A stretch of DNA of 64,000 bases from Tridacna crocea (GCA_943736015.1 OX031058.1:15091001-15155000), one strand, 5' to 3'; shown: positions 50,021 through 59,720, counted from the stretch's first letter. Notes: a model not told the origin generated them from the sequence alone. A program made the numbers and translations.

Positions 50021-50647
50021 CGAATAAATGCATGGATGGATGAGTTAGTCAGTTTGTTGTTGTCGTTAATGTGAAAATGTTACATAAACTGAACGATTTA
50101 ACGTTTGTATATATACGAGTATGTGTCTGGTTTTGGCGTGCTTTCTATTCCCATAGTTTGCAGAGATGTCCAAGGAAAGGGAAAAAAATATGTAAGTTTC
50201 GTCAATTTCTTATGGAGTTCGACTTTCAATAGAAAGGTATCAGGCAGGTGTTTGTCTAAATATAACAATATTCGAGAATACCTGCCAAGAAAAACTAATG
50301 AACCGAAACACTACACGAAGAATAACTGTCGAATACAAGTCGAAAAAAAGGGGGAAACAGATTTTTTTATTGTGAAACAAAGAGTTTTTATTTCTTTCAC
50401 TCTCGTTTGAAATATTATGAAGCAGGCATATGGTATCAGCGATTATACATGCCGTGAATTCCGTACACCGAAATGTTAACTCAATAAAGCTGAGAAAAAT
50501 GCAGCAGTGTGAGAAAATTGTACCCAAAAGAACTTTCTAAAACTAGGTTTCCCATATTTTGTGCGAGCGTAATGGGGAGGAAGTTCATAATTTGTATTAA
50601 GTAATCTTAAGGTATGACTTCTTACTTTTAGTCTGGGAAAGAGTGGG

Positions 50648-50838
50648 TTGGTATTCACCAACCATTCTGAAGAACATTCTTGGTCTCATTCTTCAGAATT
50701 TTGTCAGTGTGAAAGTAACAGAGCTTCTGATTGGCTAAACCGTCTGGTTTAGCCAATCAGAAGTTCTGTTGCTTTCAGTCAAGAAATTTTGAAGAAAAAG
50801 ACCAAGAACGTTCTTAAAAATGATTGGTGAATACAGAG
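50648..50838. mobile_element. Family-E MITE
   Basis: TTGGTATTCACCAACCATTC to AATGATTGGTGAATAC; centre GCTAAACCGTCTGGTTTAGC. Confidence 0.88.
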
Positions 50839-51123
50839 TAAGTCGCGCTTAGTAGCCAAAAATGGTTAACATCAATTGGAGAAGTACCCAAATTGAACGG
50901 AAAGGTTATGCCACAACACAATGTAGCATAGCACGTGAAACTTACATTTTTCTCTCGTTTCTTTCTCTTAATTAACACCTGGCTTTTTTATTGTTCGTGT
51001 TTAATGTGAAATGAGAAAGAAAAAAAATGAAATATATTGTCGGAAATTTAATTCAGTTAATGAAGCGTACCACCCACCGCGGTATGTGAAAGTTTTCGCA
51101 CGAAATCTGATACATTTCAAATA

Positions 51124-51129
51124 GGTAAC
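51124..51129. repeat. Left target-site duplication GGTAAC
   Basis: GGTAAC precedes the left terminus and recurs directly after the right terminus. Because the ends also carry TA, the same data can be read as an 8-bp duplication TAGGTAAC (51122-51129 and 62879-62886), with the element ending CCACCG on the right. Confidence 0.75.
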
Positions 51130-51205
51130 TACGGTGGCACAAAAGTGACATGGAAGATATATTTTATACTACGTGCGCACGCAGTAGCTAATACGTGCGC
51201 ACGTA
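51130..51205 (+). repeat. Left terminal inverted repeat (76 bp)
   Basis: Matches the complement of 62805-62880 without a mismatch and diverges at the next base. It includes the unique part TACGGTGGCACAAAAG...TTTTATAC and the first two palindromic array units. Confidence 0.9.
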
Positions 51206-51514
51206 ATAACTAATACGTGCGCACGTAATACTATTGCGTGCGCACGTATTAGCTAATACGTGCGCACGTATTAACTAATACGTGCGCACGCAGTAGCTAG
51301 TACGTGAGCACGCAGTAGCTAATACGTGCGCACGTAATAACTAATACGTGCGCACGTAATACTATTGCGTGCGCACGTATTAGCTAATACGTGCGCACGT
51401 ATTAACTAATACGTGCGCACGCAGTAGCTAGTACGTGCGCACGCAGTAGCTAATACGTGCGCACGTATTAACTAATACGTGCGCACGTAATAACTTTTAC
51501 GTGCGCACGTATTA
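51170..51514. repeat. Left subterminal array of ACGTGCGCACGT palindromes (16 units)
   Basis: Sixteen copies of a self-complementary core, ACGTGCGCACGT or GCGTGCGCACG variants, are spaced about 21-22 bp apart by short AT spacers such as AATAACTAAT and GCAGTAGCTA. One unit is altered to GTGAGCAC. A block of about six units is itself repeated, so the array grew by higher-order duplication. These are plausible binding sites for the THAP finger or transposase (inference). The array also abuts the promoter of the transposase gene. Confidence 0.92.
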
Positions 51515-51519
51515 ATCGA

Positions 51520-51528
51520 CCAATCAGA
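51520..51528 (+). promoter_or_regulatory. CCAAT box upstream of the transposase gene
   Basis: CCAATCAGA lies just inside the last left array unit and about 58 bp before the ATG at 51587. The same word, with nearly the same preceding bases, occurs inverted at the other end of the element. CCAAT boxes bind NF-Y in animals; function here is inferred from position. Confidence 0.45.
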
Positions 51529-51586
51529 CCTCTACCCCTATGATGTCACTCTGGTAAACAAATATCAGTCGCGCTGCATTTTCACT

Positions 51587-51988
51587 ATGCCTCGAGTAAA
51601 TTATTGTGTTCCTTTGTGTACTGCCGAATCTAAAGGTAACCTACCTTTTTATCGGCTTCCCAAGAAAGGAACGCGTGAAAGACAGACTTGGATAAGGCTG
51701 ATTCGGAACGAAAACTTGCGAACGGAGTCTCAATGGACCAGCGTGTGCAGTCTCCACTTTGTTAATGGACGCAAGACATATGATGACTCTTGTCCTACAA
51801 TCTTTCCAAGGTCGCAAGATTGGGAGAAAGTAATTTACACGTATAACAACAGATCTGACCCTGCAAGACCGAAATTCAGATCACTCAAAATGGTTCAGCC
51901 TCAGTCTTACAGGAAAAGACAGAAAACTGGTGAAGACGGAAGTACAGCAAGAGAAAAGAGGATGAGAAAAAGACTTTTTGATACACAG
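51587..51988 (+). CDS. Exon 1: THAP domain
   Basis: Encodes 134 residues from ATG to a CAG/GTATAC donor. Reading past the donor gives a stop at 52013-52015. The C-X3-C ... C-X2-H pattern and the invariant Trp/PTIF positions identify a THAP zinc finger, a sequence-specific DNA-binding domain found in P-element, Kolobok and ISL2EU-type transposases and in host THAP proteins. The C-terminal third is basic (KRQKT, REKRMRKR), suggesting a nuclear localisation signal. Confidence 0.88.
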
Positions 51989-54900
51989 GTATACCATATT
52001 CTTTTAAATCAATAGATGCAAATGGATGCATATTTTGGACAATAACCAACCAATCATTTTTTTTTTACCAAACGAGCCCGACTTTAAAACGACCATGTGA
52101 AAGAAACATTTTGAAAAGATTATAGTAACCAACAATTTTTCCTTAACCCACAATGTTTTCATACCTGCCAGTGACAAATATGTCATCGGCAAAGTTGGAT
52201 GTGTCAAATATTGTCTGTTGTTTGGTCAAGGGTTAAAATCACAACCCGTAACTTACTAAGATTAAAGTTCAATCAAACAAACTAACAGCAAATCAGCTTA
52301 GTTCTTTACCAAACAACAAAGTTTTTAAATGGACCACATTCGAAGCATTTGCAGACAACACATCATACCAAATGATGATTTATGTTGCCACTCCTATAGA
52401 AAACATTGTGAGAAAAGGAGAAAATGCTGTTTAACAGCATTTCTCCTTTTCCCATCTGGTTTTCAAAATGCTTCTTCCATATGGTTGTTAAAAGCTGGTA
52501 TTGGCTTAACTCTTTACCACACAATCCTACCTTGTAACGACCCAACGAAGGCATGGGCGGCTCCAGAGGGGGGGACTGGGGGTCCAGACACCCCTGGAAT
52601 TTTGGCAAAAATGCGGTTGCCGGATTCGTGAAATGGTACTGGTTTGATATTGCACAGCATTTATGTAAAATACAGCCATAACTTTAAAAAAGAAAGGTTC
52701 TAAATGTGGAGACTTCCTCATGGTTAGAACTGGAAACGTTGACTTTTCTTGTAAACGGCTTACATCCACTGAAATCTGGAAACCAAAGTATCATATAATA
52801 AGACAAGTGTGTTTTTGGTGGGACCCCCCCTGAGAAAGATATCTGGATCCGCGCTTGGAAGGGGTGTTGTTGAAAGATTTTGAATGCTGGTTACCGGCAT
52901 ATTCTCCTTTTCCCAAAAGGTTTTCCACCTTTCCCAAAACAATTTCGATTTTTTAGTCACCTTTAATTTGTCATCTGCAAGTGCTTTGAATTAGGACTAG
53001 TTTAAAGAGGGTAGTCCACTGGCCTAACATTGAAAGGATTCAGTCTGTCTCTTGCTATTTCACAATATTTTGTCTAAAATATTACCCTTGATCTTGATGG
53101 TGTAGTTTACTTGATTGAAGGATTGTTTAACTGGTATCACATATTCATGTATTTCCTGGGTTTCTGTAGTACAAGGCTGGTGCCCTGAAGTGTCTTGCCC
53201 AGGACACTCCAATAAAAAACATAGTGTATCCAGTGACGCTTTAACTCGGAGCCTCCACTATCTTTTGGTCCACATGAAGGTGTAATTTTTTCTTTTCATA
53301 CTGTATTGCCTATTTCAGGCAAATATCAGTACCTTAAATGTGGAGAGAACATCATATACAGTAAGCTTGGATGAATCTACAATCGCAGATGAAAATCATT
53401 TGTTGTTAGAGACAGTCGGACAGCCAAATGCTCAGGTTATAATATTGTCTTTTTCTTAACTCTTTACCAGGCAAGAAATTTTTATGAAAGAGTCTGTAAA
53501 TAACAGTTAAAATGTTACACAAAATATGCATCTTGTAGGGTTGAAAACTTTGTGGTTACTGGTACAAGTATTTTTGTCTTTTCCCAAAGTTAACTTTAAA
53601 TTGTCAATGTTTTAAGATTTAGAATAAATTTTGTAACATTTATAACCCATGATGTTATCTTGCATTGTGGTTGAGAAAAACTGGCAAGACTGTAGCATAG
53701 CATTTCAGAGCCCTAGCATCGTACAAAGTTTTAGTTTTGGTTGCAGATTACAAATCTTATCAAAAGTATGAAGTTTGTTTCTCCTACAGGAGAAAGAAGT
53801 ATGGAAAAAGGAGGAAATACAGAACACAAGCATTTTCTCCCTTTTTCACTCCTCAGTTTTTGATAGGTTCATAAAAGACCTGCATTCTTTGCTTTGGCAA
53901 GATGAACAAATACCTAAAAAAACAGCTGGTTAACCCTTTACCCCATAAGGCATTTCTGTGGTATCTCTAATTGACCCTAAATAACAACAAGGATGAAGCC
54001 GTTTCTTATGTGTATATGTTACCTTTTGACAGCATAGAAAACATTGTGACAAAAGGTGAAATTGCTTGTCACGAGCAATTTCACCTTTTGCCACAATGTT
54101 TTCCATAGGCTCCTGCAAGCAATGAGTAGAAATGAGTATCTATGGAGTAAAGGGTTAAGGAACAAAATCAAGTCAAAAAGACTTGTGCCTTTATGACTAT
54201 TATATTCCAAATCATAATTTTGTATTTCAGGAAAAAGCCTGCAAAAACCAAAAGGGTAGTACGGTAATAGTAAAAGACAAACTTCAACAGCTGCTCCAAA
54301 ATATTCTAAACAAATTATCCTCCCAAGATTCTGACCCTGATCCAAACAGTATAAGGGAATTACAAGCTCTGCTGATTGTTGTGACCAAATTGCTTATGAA
54401 TGTGAAAGAGCAGTTGGACTGTGTGGTTGAGTTAAGACATTATGACAGATTTTTCCTAAAAAGGTTTGAGGGAAGTGATTCGGACATTAGGTTTTTGGAC
54501 AGGATTTTACTCCTACCAGGCTTTGATGACATTCTATCATAATATGCTGGAGCAGGAGGCAAAATGTTTACAGTACTGGGGCGCAAATAACTCAACCACT
54601 AAAGATGGAGACAGTTTGAAATGTGGCAGAAAGAGAACACTTATTCCAATGGATGAAATGTTCATGACCCTAGTGAAACTAAGGCAAGGCTCTGCCAACT
54701 TGGATCTGGCAGAGAGGTTTGGTATTAGTGAAATCCATGTGTCACGCATATTTATTACATGGGTGAACTTTATGCACAGTGTCTTGTGTAGTTTAGACAT
54801 TTGGATGTCAAGGGGAAAAATAAGGCGTAACAGTCCAAATATATTCAAGGAAATTTACCAGGATGTACAGATTATAATTGACTGTACAGAAATATCACTG

Positions 54901-55392
54901 GAAAGACCATCTGACTTTGAGGTACAGGCAGCAACTTACTCCACGTACAAGAGTTGCAACACGTTGAAAGACCTCATTGGTATAAGTCCAAATGGAATTC
55001 CGACATTCGTTTCAGATCTTTTCGAAGGGATTATTTCTGACAATCAGATAATTTTTGATAGTGGATTGGTTGAAAAACTTCAGGAGGGAGATGCCATCAT
55101 GGCAGACCGTGGATTTACAGGACGGGAGTCTCTTGCAAAACATAAAATTAGACTTGTAACGCCACATTTCTTGAGCGATAAAGACCAAATGCAAATACAG
55201 AATCTTGTTGAATCTGTTTCTATTGCTCGTGTCAGAATTCATGTTGAAAGGCTCATGGGGCACTTGAAGCAGTGGGTCATTTTGTCTTCTAAAGTGCCTA
55301 TCACTTTTTGGAAGCACATTAATCACATCTTCCAGTTGTGTGTAATGTTGGTTTTATTTTGGCCCCCATTAGTAGATAAGGACTCTGAGTAA
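51587..55392 (+). CDS. THAP zinc-finger / DDE_Tnp_4 transposase, three exons, one frameshift
   Basis: Predicted exons are 51587-51988, 53319-53435 and 54231-55392. Introns start GT (CAG/GTATAC, CAG/GTTATA) and end TTTCAG; both are phase 0. Exon 1 encodes an N-terminal THAP domain (C2CH: Cys7, Cys11, Cys54, His57, with Trp35 and the terminal PTIFP motif at 70-74) that would bind element DNA. Exon 2 is 39 codons of linker. Exon 3 encodes a helical region, a helix-turn-helix and the catalytic RNase H-like DDE domain. The first frame of exon 3 stops at 54542, while the catalytic frame overlaps it. One extra T in the T5 run at 54492-54496 would explain the switch. Without it the product would be roughly 560 residues, normal for such transposases. 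Introns contain MITEs. Confidence 0.85.
51989..53318 (+). other. Intron 1 of the transposase gene, filled with MITEs
   Basis: Contains degenerate family-A copies at about 52055-52233 and 52298-52511, and a third copy (about 52507-53020) split by another element. No coding sequence is seen. Confidence 0.7.
52553..52857. mobile_element. Short GGCGG(A/C)TCCAG-ended element inserted in a family-A MITE
   Basis: The unit begins GGGCGGCTCCAGAGGGGGGG and ends CCCCCCCTGAGAAAG...CTGGATCCGCGC, i.e. inverted ends rich in G on one strand. The family-A sequence resumes after it (GAATGCTGGTTACCGGCAT). This end pattern is common among invertebrate MITEs, as I recall. Confidence 0.6.
53319..53435 (+). CDS. 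Exon 2: linker
   Basis: A 117-bp in-phase exon bounded by TATTTCAG before it and GTTATA after it. It begins ANISTLNVE and contains no known motif. It is supported mainly by correct splice borders, an open frame, and phase fit with the exons on either side. Confidence 0.6.
53930..54158. mobile_element. Family-B MITE in transposase intron 2
   Basis: TTAACCCTTTACC...GGAGTAAAGGGTTAA, with a central hairpin GTGACAAAAGGTGAAATTGC / GAGCAATTTCACCTTTTG. Close match to 49630-49859. It ends 72 bp before the exon-3 acceptor. Confidence 0.85.
54231..55392 (+). CDS. Exon 3: DDE_Tnp_4 catalytic exon (frameshifted)
   Basis: The catalytic frame (54466-55392, 308 residues) has a helix-turn-helix at about residues 61-103, then the catalytic triad: Asp139 in IIDCTE, Asp214 in MADRGF and Glu261 in HVERLMG. 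The ERPS motif after the first Asp and the IHVER motif around Glu are typical of THAP-linked DDE_Tnp_4 transposases. All three acidic residues are present. The N-terminal 87 codons lie in another frame, ending at 54542. The two frames meet near T5 at 54492-54496. Confidence 0.9.
54492..54496 (+). other. Probable 1-nt insertion in a T5 run (frameshift)
   Basis: Before this run the exon-3 frame reads SDSDIR. After it the catalytic frame reads FWTGFYSYQALM. Removing one T joins the two. A homopolymer indel can be a real mutation or an assembly error; the sequence alone cannot decide. Confidence 0.7.
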
Positions 55393-55411
55393 ATTGATGA
55401 GTGAGTGCAGA

Positions 55412-55460
55412 ACCATTCTAAGTGCCTATACATGTACATTGTATAGGCACTTAGAATGGT
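55412..55460. repeat. Perfect 20-bp stem hairpin 20 bp after the transposase stop
   Basis: ACCATTCTAAGTGCCTATAC and its exact complement are separated by nine bases. No mismatch is present. It could be a 3'-end RNA structure or a tiny palindromic insertion. Confidence 0.85.
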
Positions 55461-55680
55461 ATTGAACTCATCCAACAAAATGGTGATGATACATGTACTT
55501 TTCAACAGAATTATGAATGCAGAGCAGTCATTATTTAACAAAGTGAACTTGTCATCTGCAGATACAATTTTGACAAAGGTCTGAAATTTTGTCGTCTGGT
55601 AAAGATTTGAACCTTTATCCTGCAATGCCAACTGTCAACTCCTCTTGGAATTAATGGATTTGAAAACTTTTAAGTTTTAA

Positions 55681-55848
55681 TTAACCCTTTCCCAAACAAG
55701 CTCTGGTTTTTACTTGTCTGCCATACAAATCTTTTGAAAATACTGTGGGAAAGGAGAAATTGCTTGTAATGAGTGAAACTTAAAATTATCGTCTGCAAGC
55801 CCTTTCAATTGAGAAGAGTCTAAAATTTGTCGTTTGGGACAGGGTTAA
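55681..55848. mobile_element. Family-A MITE, internally deleted
   Basis: TTAACCCTTTCCCAAACAAG to GGGACAGGGTTAA. The right arm of the central hairpin is missing. Confidence 0.8.
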
Positions 55849-56119
55849 CAATTAATCTTTCTGTGCAAATGTGTTCCATTTTTACCCACCTATTACTTGT
55901 CAGTAAAACAAATGTTAGCTATTAAAGGTTTCTCTGGAAAAGGGAAAAGCATCGACTTTCATAAATCTGACTGCAGGCTAACCAGAGTCTAAATTTTTCA
56001 CTTACATTTTATTTCCATTTTCATCAGGACAAATGTTTTGAAGAAGTAACAATTACTAAATTTCAAAATTTTTTATTAAAATGGCACATTTTATAAACAT
56101 GGTGAGTAAGTGTTGTGAA

Positions 56120-56945
56120 TTTCAATCTATTACCACACAGTCCTGAATTAAGCATTTCACTATAAGAAACTTTTGAAAACACTGTGGAAAGATAGAAAAA
56201 GTGCTGGTAACCAGCATTTTCTCCCTTTCCAAGTTTCCTTTCTTTAGATGAGAGACAAATTTCATATTTCATTGACATTTTATTTGTGATCTGCTAATGC
56301 TTTCAAAGTGAGTAAGTCTACAATTCTGTCATCTAGTAAAATAAATTATGTGTCAACTTTCCTTAGTCTTTTTTACATAATATATATTATGTTTATCAGT
56401 GAAAGTCTTAAATGGAAGAAAAAATGCATAATTGTAGACATTGTGGACATCTTAAATTAACACATTACCAAACAACCTTGAGTTTTGATTATCATAAGAA
56501 AGAAAGCTCTATAAAACTTTGTGAGAAAAGGAGGAATTCATTTAAATGCTGGTTACCAGTAGTTTCTATTTTCTCACAAGTGCTCTAGGTTTTACCTAAT
56601 GACAAATTTTTAGATTTGTCCAAATTCAGCAGACGACAATATAAACGTGATTCAAAAACTGAAACTTAACTTTAGATGTGTAGAAAAAATTTTGGGAAAA
56701 GGAGAAAATGCTGGTTACCAGCATTTTCTCCTTTTCCTGCGATGTTTTCAGAAGGCTGCTTCCTCTGGGTCGTAAAAACCAGGGATTGTTTGGTAGAGGG
56801 TTAAATGCAAATTCTTTGTTCTAACACATAGCATACAATCCCATCTTTTAACACTCCTTAGAAAGAAGGCTTTTCGAACAAATTGTAGGAAAAGGAAAAA
56901 GTAATGGAAACATTTTCTCCTTTTCCCACAATGTTTTCTACCATT
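56120..56945. repeat. Cluster of degenerate family-A MITEs after the nuclease stop
   Basis: At least four partial copies, roughly 56120-56345, 56456-56610, 56600-56804 and 56820-56945. They are recognised by GAAAATGCTGGTTACCAGCATTTTC-type hairpins and TGGTAGAGGGTTAA ends. The last one overlaps the stop codon of the nuclease gene. Confidence 0.75.
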
Positions 56946-57669
56946 CAAGACCTATTTTTATCCTTTTTTTATAAAACCCCTGAGCTACCAAAGTAGGTAC
57001 AATGTTCATTGTGTGGAAGTCCAACAACTTTTCTTTCACTTTTTCCCAAAAACTTGGATCAAAGTTCACACGAAGTATAAAAAATTCCTCATCTTCTTTA
57101 GTGAAAAGAACAAAGTCACACCATCTTCGTTTCGTCACTCCCATTTGCATTTGAATTTGATAGTAATGAGAGTGGCTTTCTTTCATAATGATTGTTTCTC
57201 CAAATGCTTTAAGTGAAAACTGGCTAGAAGACCTTTTTCTTTCAATGGCTTCTTTAGGAGAAATATCTCTACAAGAATAAATACACTTAATTTCAACCAA
57301 TCCATGTGGATCTTTCTCTGAAGGATCTGTAATCAGGCCATCAGGACTAGCAGCAAGCTGCCCAAATTCCAAATCAACAAACAAACCACACCCACAGACT
57401 GTTATATTTACACCTTGTGCTGCTTTCTGCTGCTTGTATTTAACGACAACAACTTCATTATCTATCCCATATTTGACAGCTGGAATGGATGTCAATTTTG
57501 GTTTTCTTATCTGAATAATATCTTTAACTAGGGTTCCAATATTTCCCTTTCCGACAAACTTTTTCGCCTTGCTTGCTGTAATCCTGCCTTTCTTGTGCCT
57601 GAACCACAATGAGTTATTTGCTTGTCCACGAGTTTGCTTTTCGATTTCTTTCTGTCGTGCCTCTGTGAC
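56938..57669 (-). CDS. Exon 5: YqaJ-type nuclease domain
   Basis: An acceptor (CTTTATAG) precedes VTEARQKEIEKQTRGQAN, and the frame runs open to a TAG at 56938-56940. Motifs, numbered from the TTG (Leu) codon at 57609-57607, are RITASKA (9-15), the glutamate of YGIDNE (52), SPDG (88-91), EIKC (106-109) and a YYQIQMQMG segment about 50 residues later. The SPDG aspartate and the E-x-K pair are the metal-binding core of the YqaJ / lambda-exonuclease family (PD-(D/E)XK fold), and all are present. The frame is intact over 243 codons, unlike the upstream exons. Confidence 0.88.
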   Translation of the reverse strand, partial: VTEARQKEIEKQTRGQANNSLWFRHKKGRITASKAKKFVGKGNIGTLVKDIIQIRKPKLTSIPAVKYGIDNEVVVVKYKQQKAAQGVNITVCGCGLFVDLEFGQLAASPDGLITDPSEKDPHGLVEIKCIYSCRDISPKEAIERKRSSSQFSLKAFGETIIMKESHSHYYQIQMQMGVTKRRWCDFVLFTKEDEEFFILRVNFDPSFWEKVKEKLLDFHTMNIVPTLVAQGFYKKRIKIGLEW

Positions 57670-57717
57670 CTATAAAGGCAATAAATTAGCTGTTATCATT
57701 TATCGACTGCTTTCAAG

Positions 57718-57900
57718 TTAACTCTTTATCACACAATCCTGACTTTTAATGACCCTGAGAAAAAAACCTTTTAGAAAACCCTATGGGAAAAGGAGAAAAT
57801 GCTGGTAACCAGCATTTCATCCTTTTCACACATTGTTTTTGACCCTGCTGGAAAAAAAATCAACCTTTTTCTTTCTTTACTAAACCTAATGTAAAATATT
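57718..57900. mobile_element. Family-A MITE in nuclease intron 4
   Basis: TTAACTCTTTATCACACAATCC followed by the central hairpin; the right end is degraded. It lies close to the exon-5 acceptor. Confidence 0.75.
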
Positions 57901-57939
57901 GCAGATGAAAAATGTTGCTTGCTTAAAGATTTGATGTCT

Positions 57940-58147
57940 TTAACCCCTTACCAAACAATCCCTGGTTTTCAGGACTCCAGAGACAGAAGTTGTTTGAAAA
58001 CATGGTAACCAGCATTTTCTCCTTTTCCCACAATGTTTTCTACCCTTCACAAATTAAATTTCATTTTTTGTGTCACATTAATTTTGTCGTCTGCAAAAGC
58101 TTTCAATTTGGACAAGTCTAAAACTTTGTTGTTCCGTAAGGAGTTAA
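57940..58147. mobile_element. Family-A MITE in nuclease intron 4
   Basis: TTAACCCCTTACCAAACAATCC to CCGTAAGGAGTTAA. The left hairpin arm is partly deleted. Confidence 0.8.
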
Positions 58148-58181
58148 CAGAACTTTATGTTAACTTTCTTACTGAGTTCAT

Positions 58182-58410
58182 TTAATCCATTACCACACTA
58201 TCCCTACTTTCGACGATCCTGAGAAAGAAGCCTTTAGAAAACATTGTGGGAAAAGGAGAAAATGCTGGTTACCAGCATTTTCTCCTTTTCCCACAATGTT
58301 TTCTACCCTTCACAACACATATTTCAAATTTTCAGTCATTTTTATTTTGTTGTCTGCAATTGCTATCGATTTGGACCAGCCTAAAATATTGTCCTTTTGT
58401 GATGAGTTAA
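58182..58410. mobile_element. Family-A MITE in nuclease intron 4
   Basis: Near-full copy with an intact central hairpin; TTAA at both ends. Confidence 0.88.
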
Positions 58411-58460
58411 ACTGAGGTTGTTGATAAAAAATTATAAGATAAAGTCTTATATGTAAATAC

Positions 58461-58556
58461 CTTAAGTTTTTGACAAACTATTTCCTCTGGAAGTTGATGA
58501 GTATTAATCCTCTCTTCTTCACCTTCACTAGCAGTATCAGTGCTTGAGTTAAGAAT
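58461..58556 (-). CDS. Exon 4: acidic linker
   Basis: A 96-bp phase-0 exon between TTCTTCAG and AAG/GTATTT. It encodes 32 residues with an acidic run (SEGEEER) and the segment LPEEIVCQKLK. It joins exon 5 in frame. No known domain. Confidence 0.6.
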
Positions 58557-58634
58557 CTGAAGAAAATGAATTAAATAGTTTTTCATGTATGTTGGGTTAT
58601 TTTTTATCCTTTTTATCCTTTGCTTTTCATTCTA

Positions 58635-58750
58635 ACCTTCACAATGCTAAAATCAAGTAAACTTGCTTTTACCATCAGTGCAGATCAAGATCAGACTACA
58701 CAGAGCATGCAGACTAATCTTTGATCTATATTGTCCAATACCTTACTACA
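58635..58750. mobile_element. Family-G hairpin fragment in nuclease intron 3
   Basis: CAGATCAAGATCAGACTACACAG / GCAGACTAATCTTTGATCTA hairpin; ends not complete. Confidence 0.6.
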
Positions 58751-58994
58751 GGTTATGGTTGAAACAACCTTGCACAATGTTTGAAAAAAGTTCATCATGT
58801 TTACTCAGCATTGTAAATGTTGACAAAAGTCAACGTAAATGTTAAAGAATACATTTGTCAACCACCTGAAAGATTGGCACAGTGCTGTCCCTGTGATTAT
58901 TTTCAACAATGAAAAAGACACTGCATGTAAATGTTACTTATTTCAAAGAAGCTCCAAGAATGGTTTTCATCAATGTTGAAATTTTAGTGCTTAC

Positions 58995-59158
58995 CATCAG
59001 CAAGCCTGTTTCATGAAGTAATTGCTTCAAGTCTTCTTTTAAGGCAGTGGTATCTAAGATGGCCTTTTTCATTCATACACTGTACCCATCATAGTTTTCA
59101 AGAGGTCTTTTTCGTCATACAGAGCGTCCAAATACATGTTTTTGGACAACACGAACAC
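58995..59158 (-). pseudogene. Exon 3 of the nuclease gene, frameshifted
   Basis: Starts after CCATTTCAG and ends ATG/GTAAGC. The first half reads SKNMYLDALYDEKDLLKTMM up to a TGA at 59071-59069. The second half, one frame over, reads KKAILDTTALKEDLKQLLHE and joins exon 4 in phase. A single lost base just before the stop would explain the break. Confidence 0.55.
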
Positions 59159-59284
59159 CTGAAATGGGAGAATCAGATTTTTTGTAAAAATGTTAAAAGA
59201 ACACAGTTTGATTAGCATGGATCTTTTGTTCACCAAACATTTTGGTTTCCATTCTTAGTCCAAGTTTATTTCCAAATGCATAAC

Positions 59285-59390
59285 AGGGTTGGTGAGGCTC
59301 AGTGGTTAAAGCTTGTAATCTCAGACCTGTGAGGTATTGTGGTCACACTGATTGTGGTTCAAAGTTTCAAGTCCCAACAACAGACCTTCT
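59285..59390 (+). repeat. tRNA-like SINE head (nuclease intron 2)
   Basis: GAGGCTCAGTGGTTAAAGC resembles a Pol III A box, and GTGGTTCAAAGTTTC a degenerate B box, about 45 bp apart. Likely a decayed tRNA-derived SINE. Confidence 0.35.
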
Positions 59391-59574
59391 GGTCACATGA
59401 GAAATATAAAATGAAAAAAAAAATTGTCGAAAGCGGTAGCAAACATTATAAATACACTTCGAAAGCGATGCAAAGCGTCACACAAATGTCACAAATTTTC
59501 AGAACAAATGGGGAAAGCTTCTGATGTTTGTTGTAGTACTGTACATTGTATAATGAAAATGCACAAGACCTCTA

Positions 59575-59720
59575 TTTTAACTCTACCACACAATCCTGAC
59601 TTTAAACAACCCAAACAAAGAAGCATTTTGAAAACATTGTGGGAAAAGGAGAAAATGCTGATAACCAGCATTTTCTCCATTTCCCGCATTGTTTTCTACC
59701 CTATCAAAGACATTTTATAG
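59575..59720. mobile_element. Family-A MITE fragment in nuclease intron 2
   Basis: Central hairpin with CTACCACACAATCC at its left; truncated on the right, close to the exon-2 donor. Confidence 0.75.

Noticed and set aside
54537-54848. 103-residue minus-strand frame
   Set aside because: Antisense shadow of the transposase exon.
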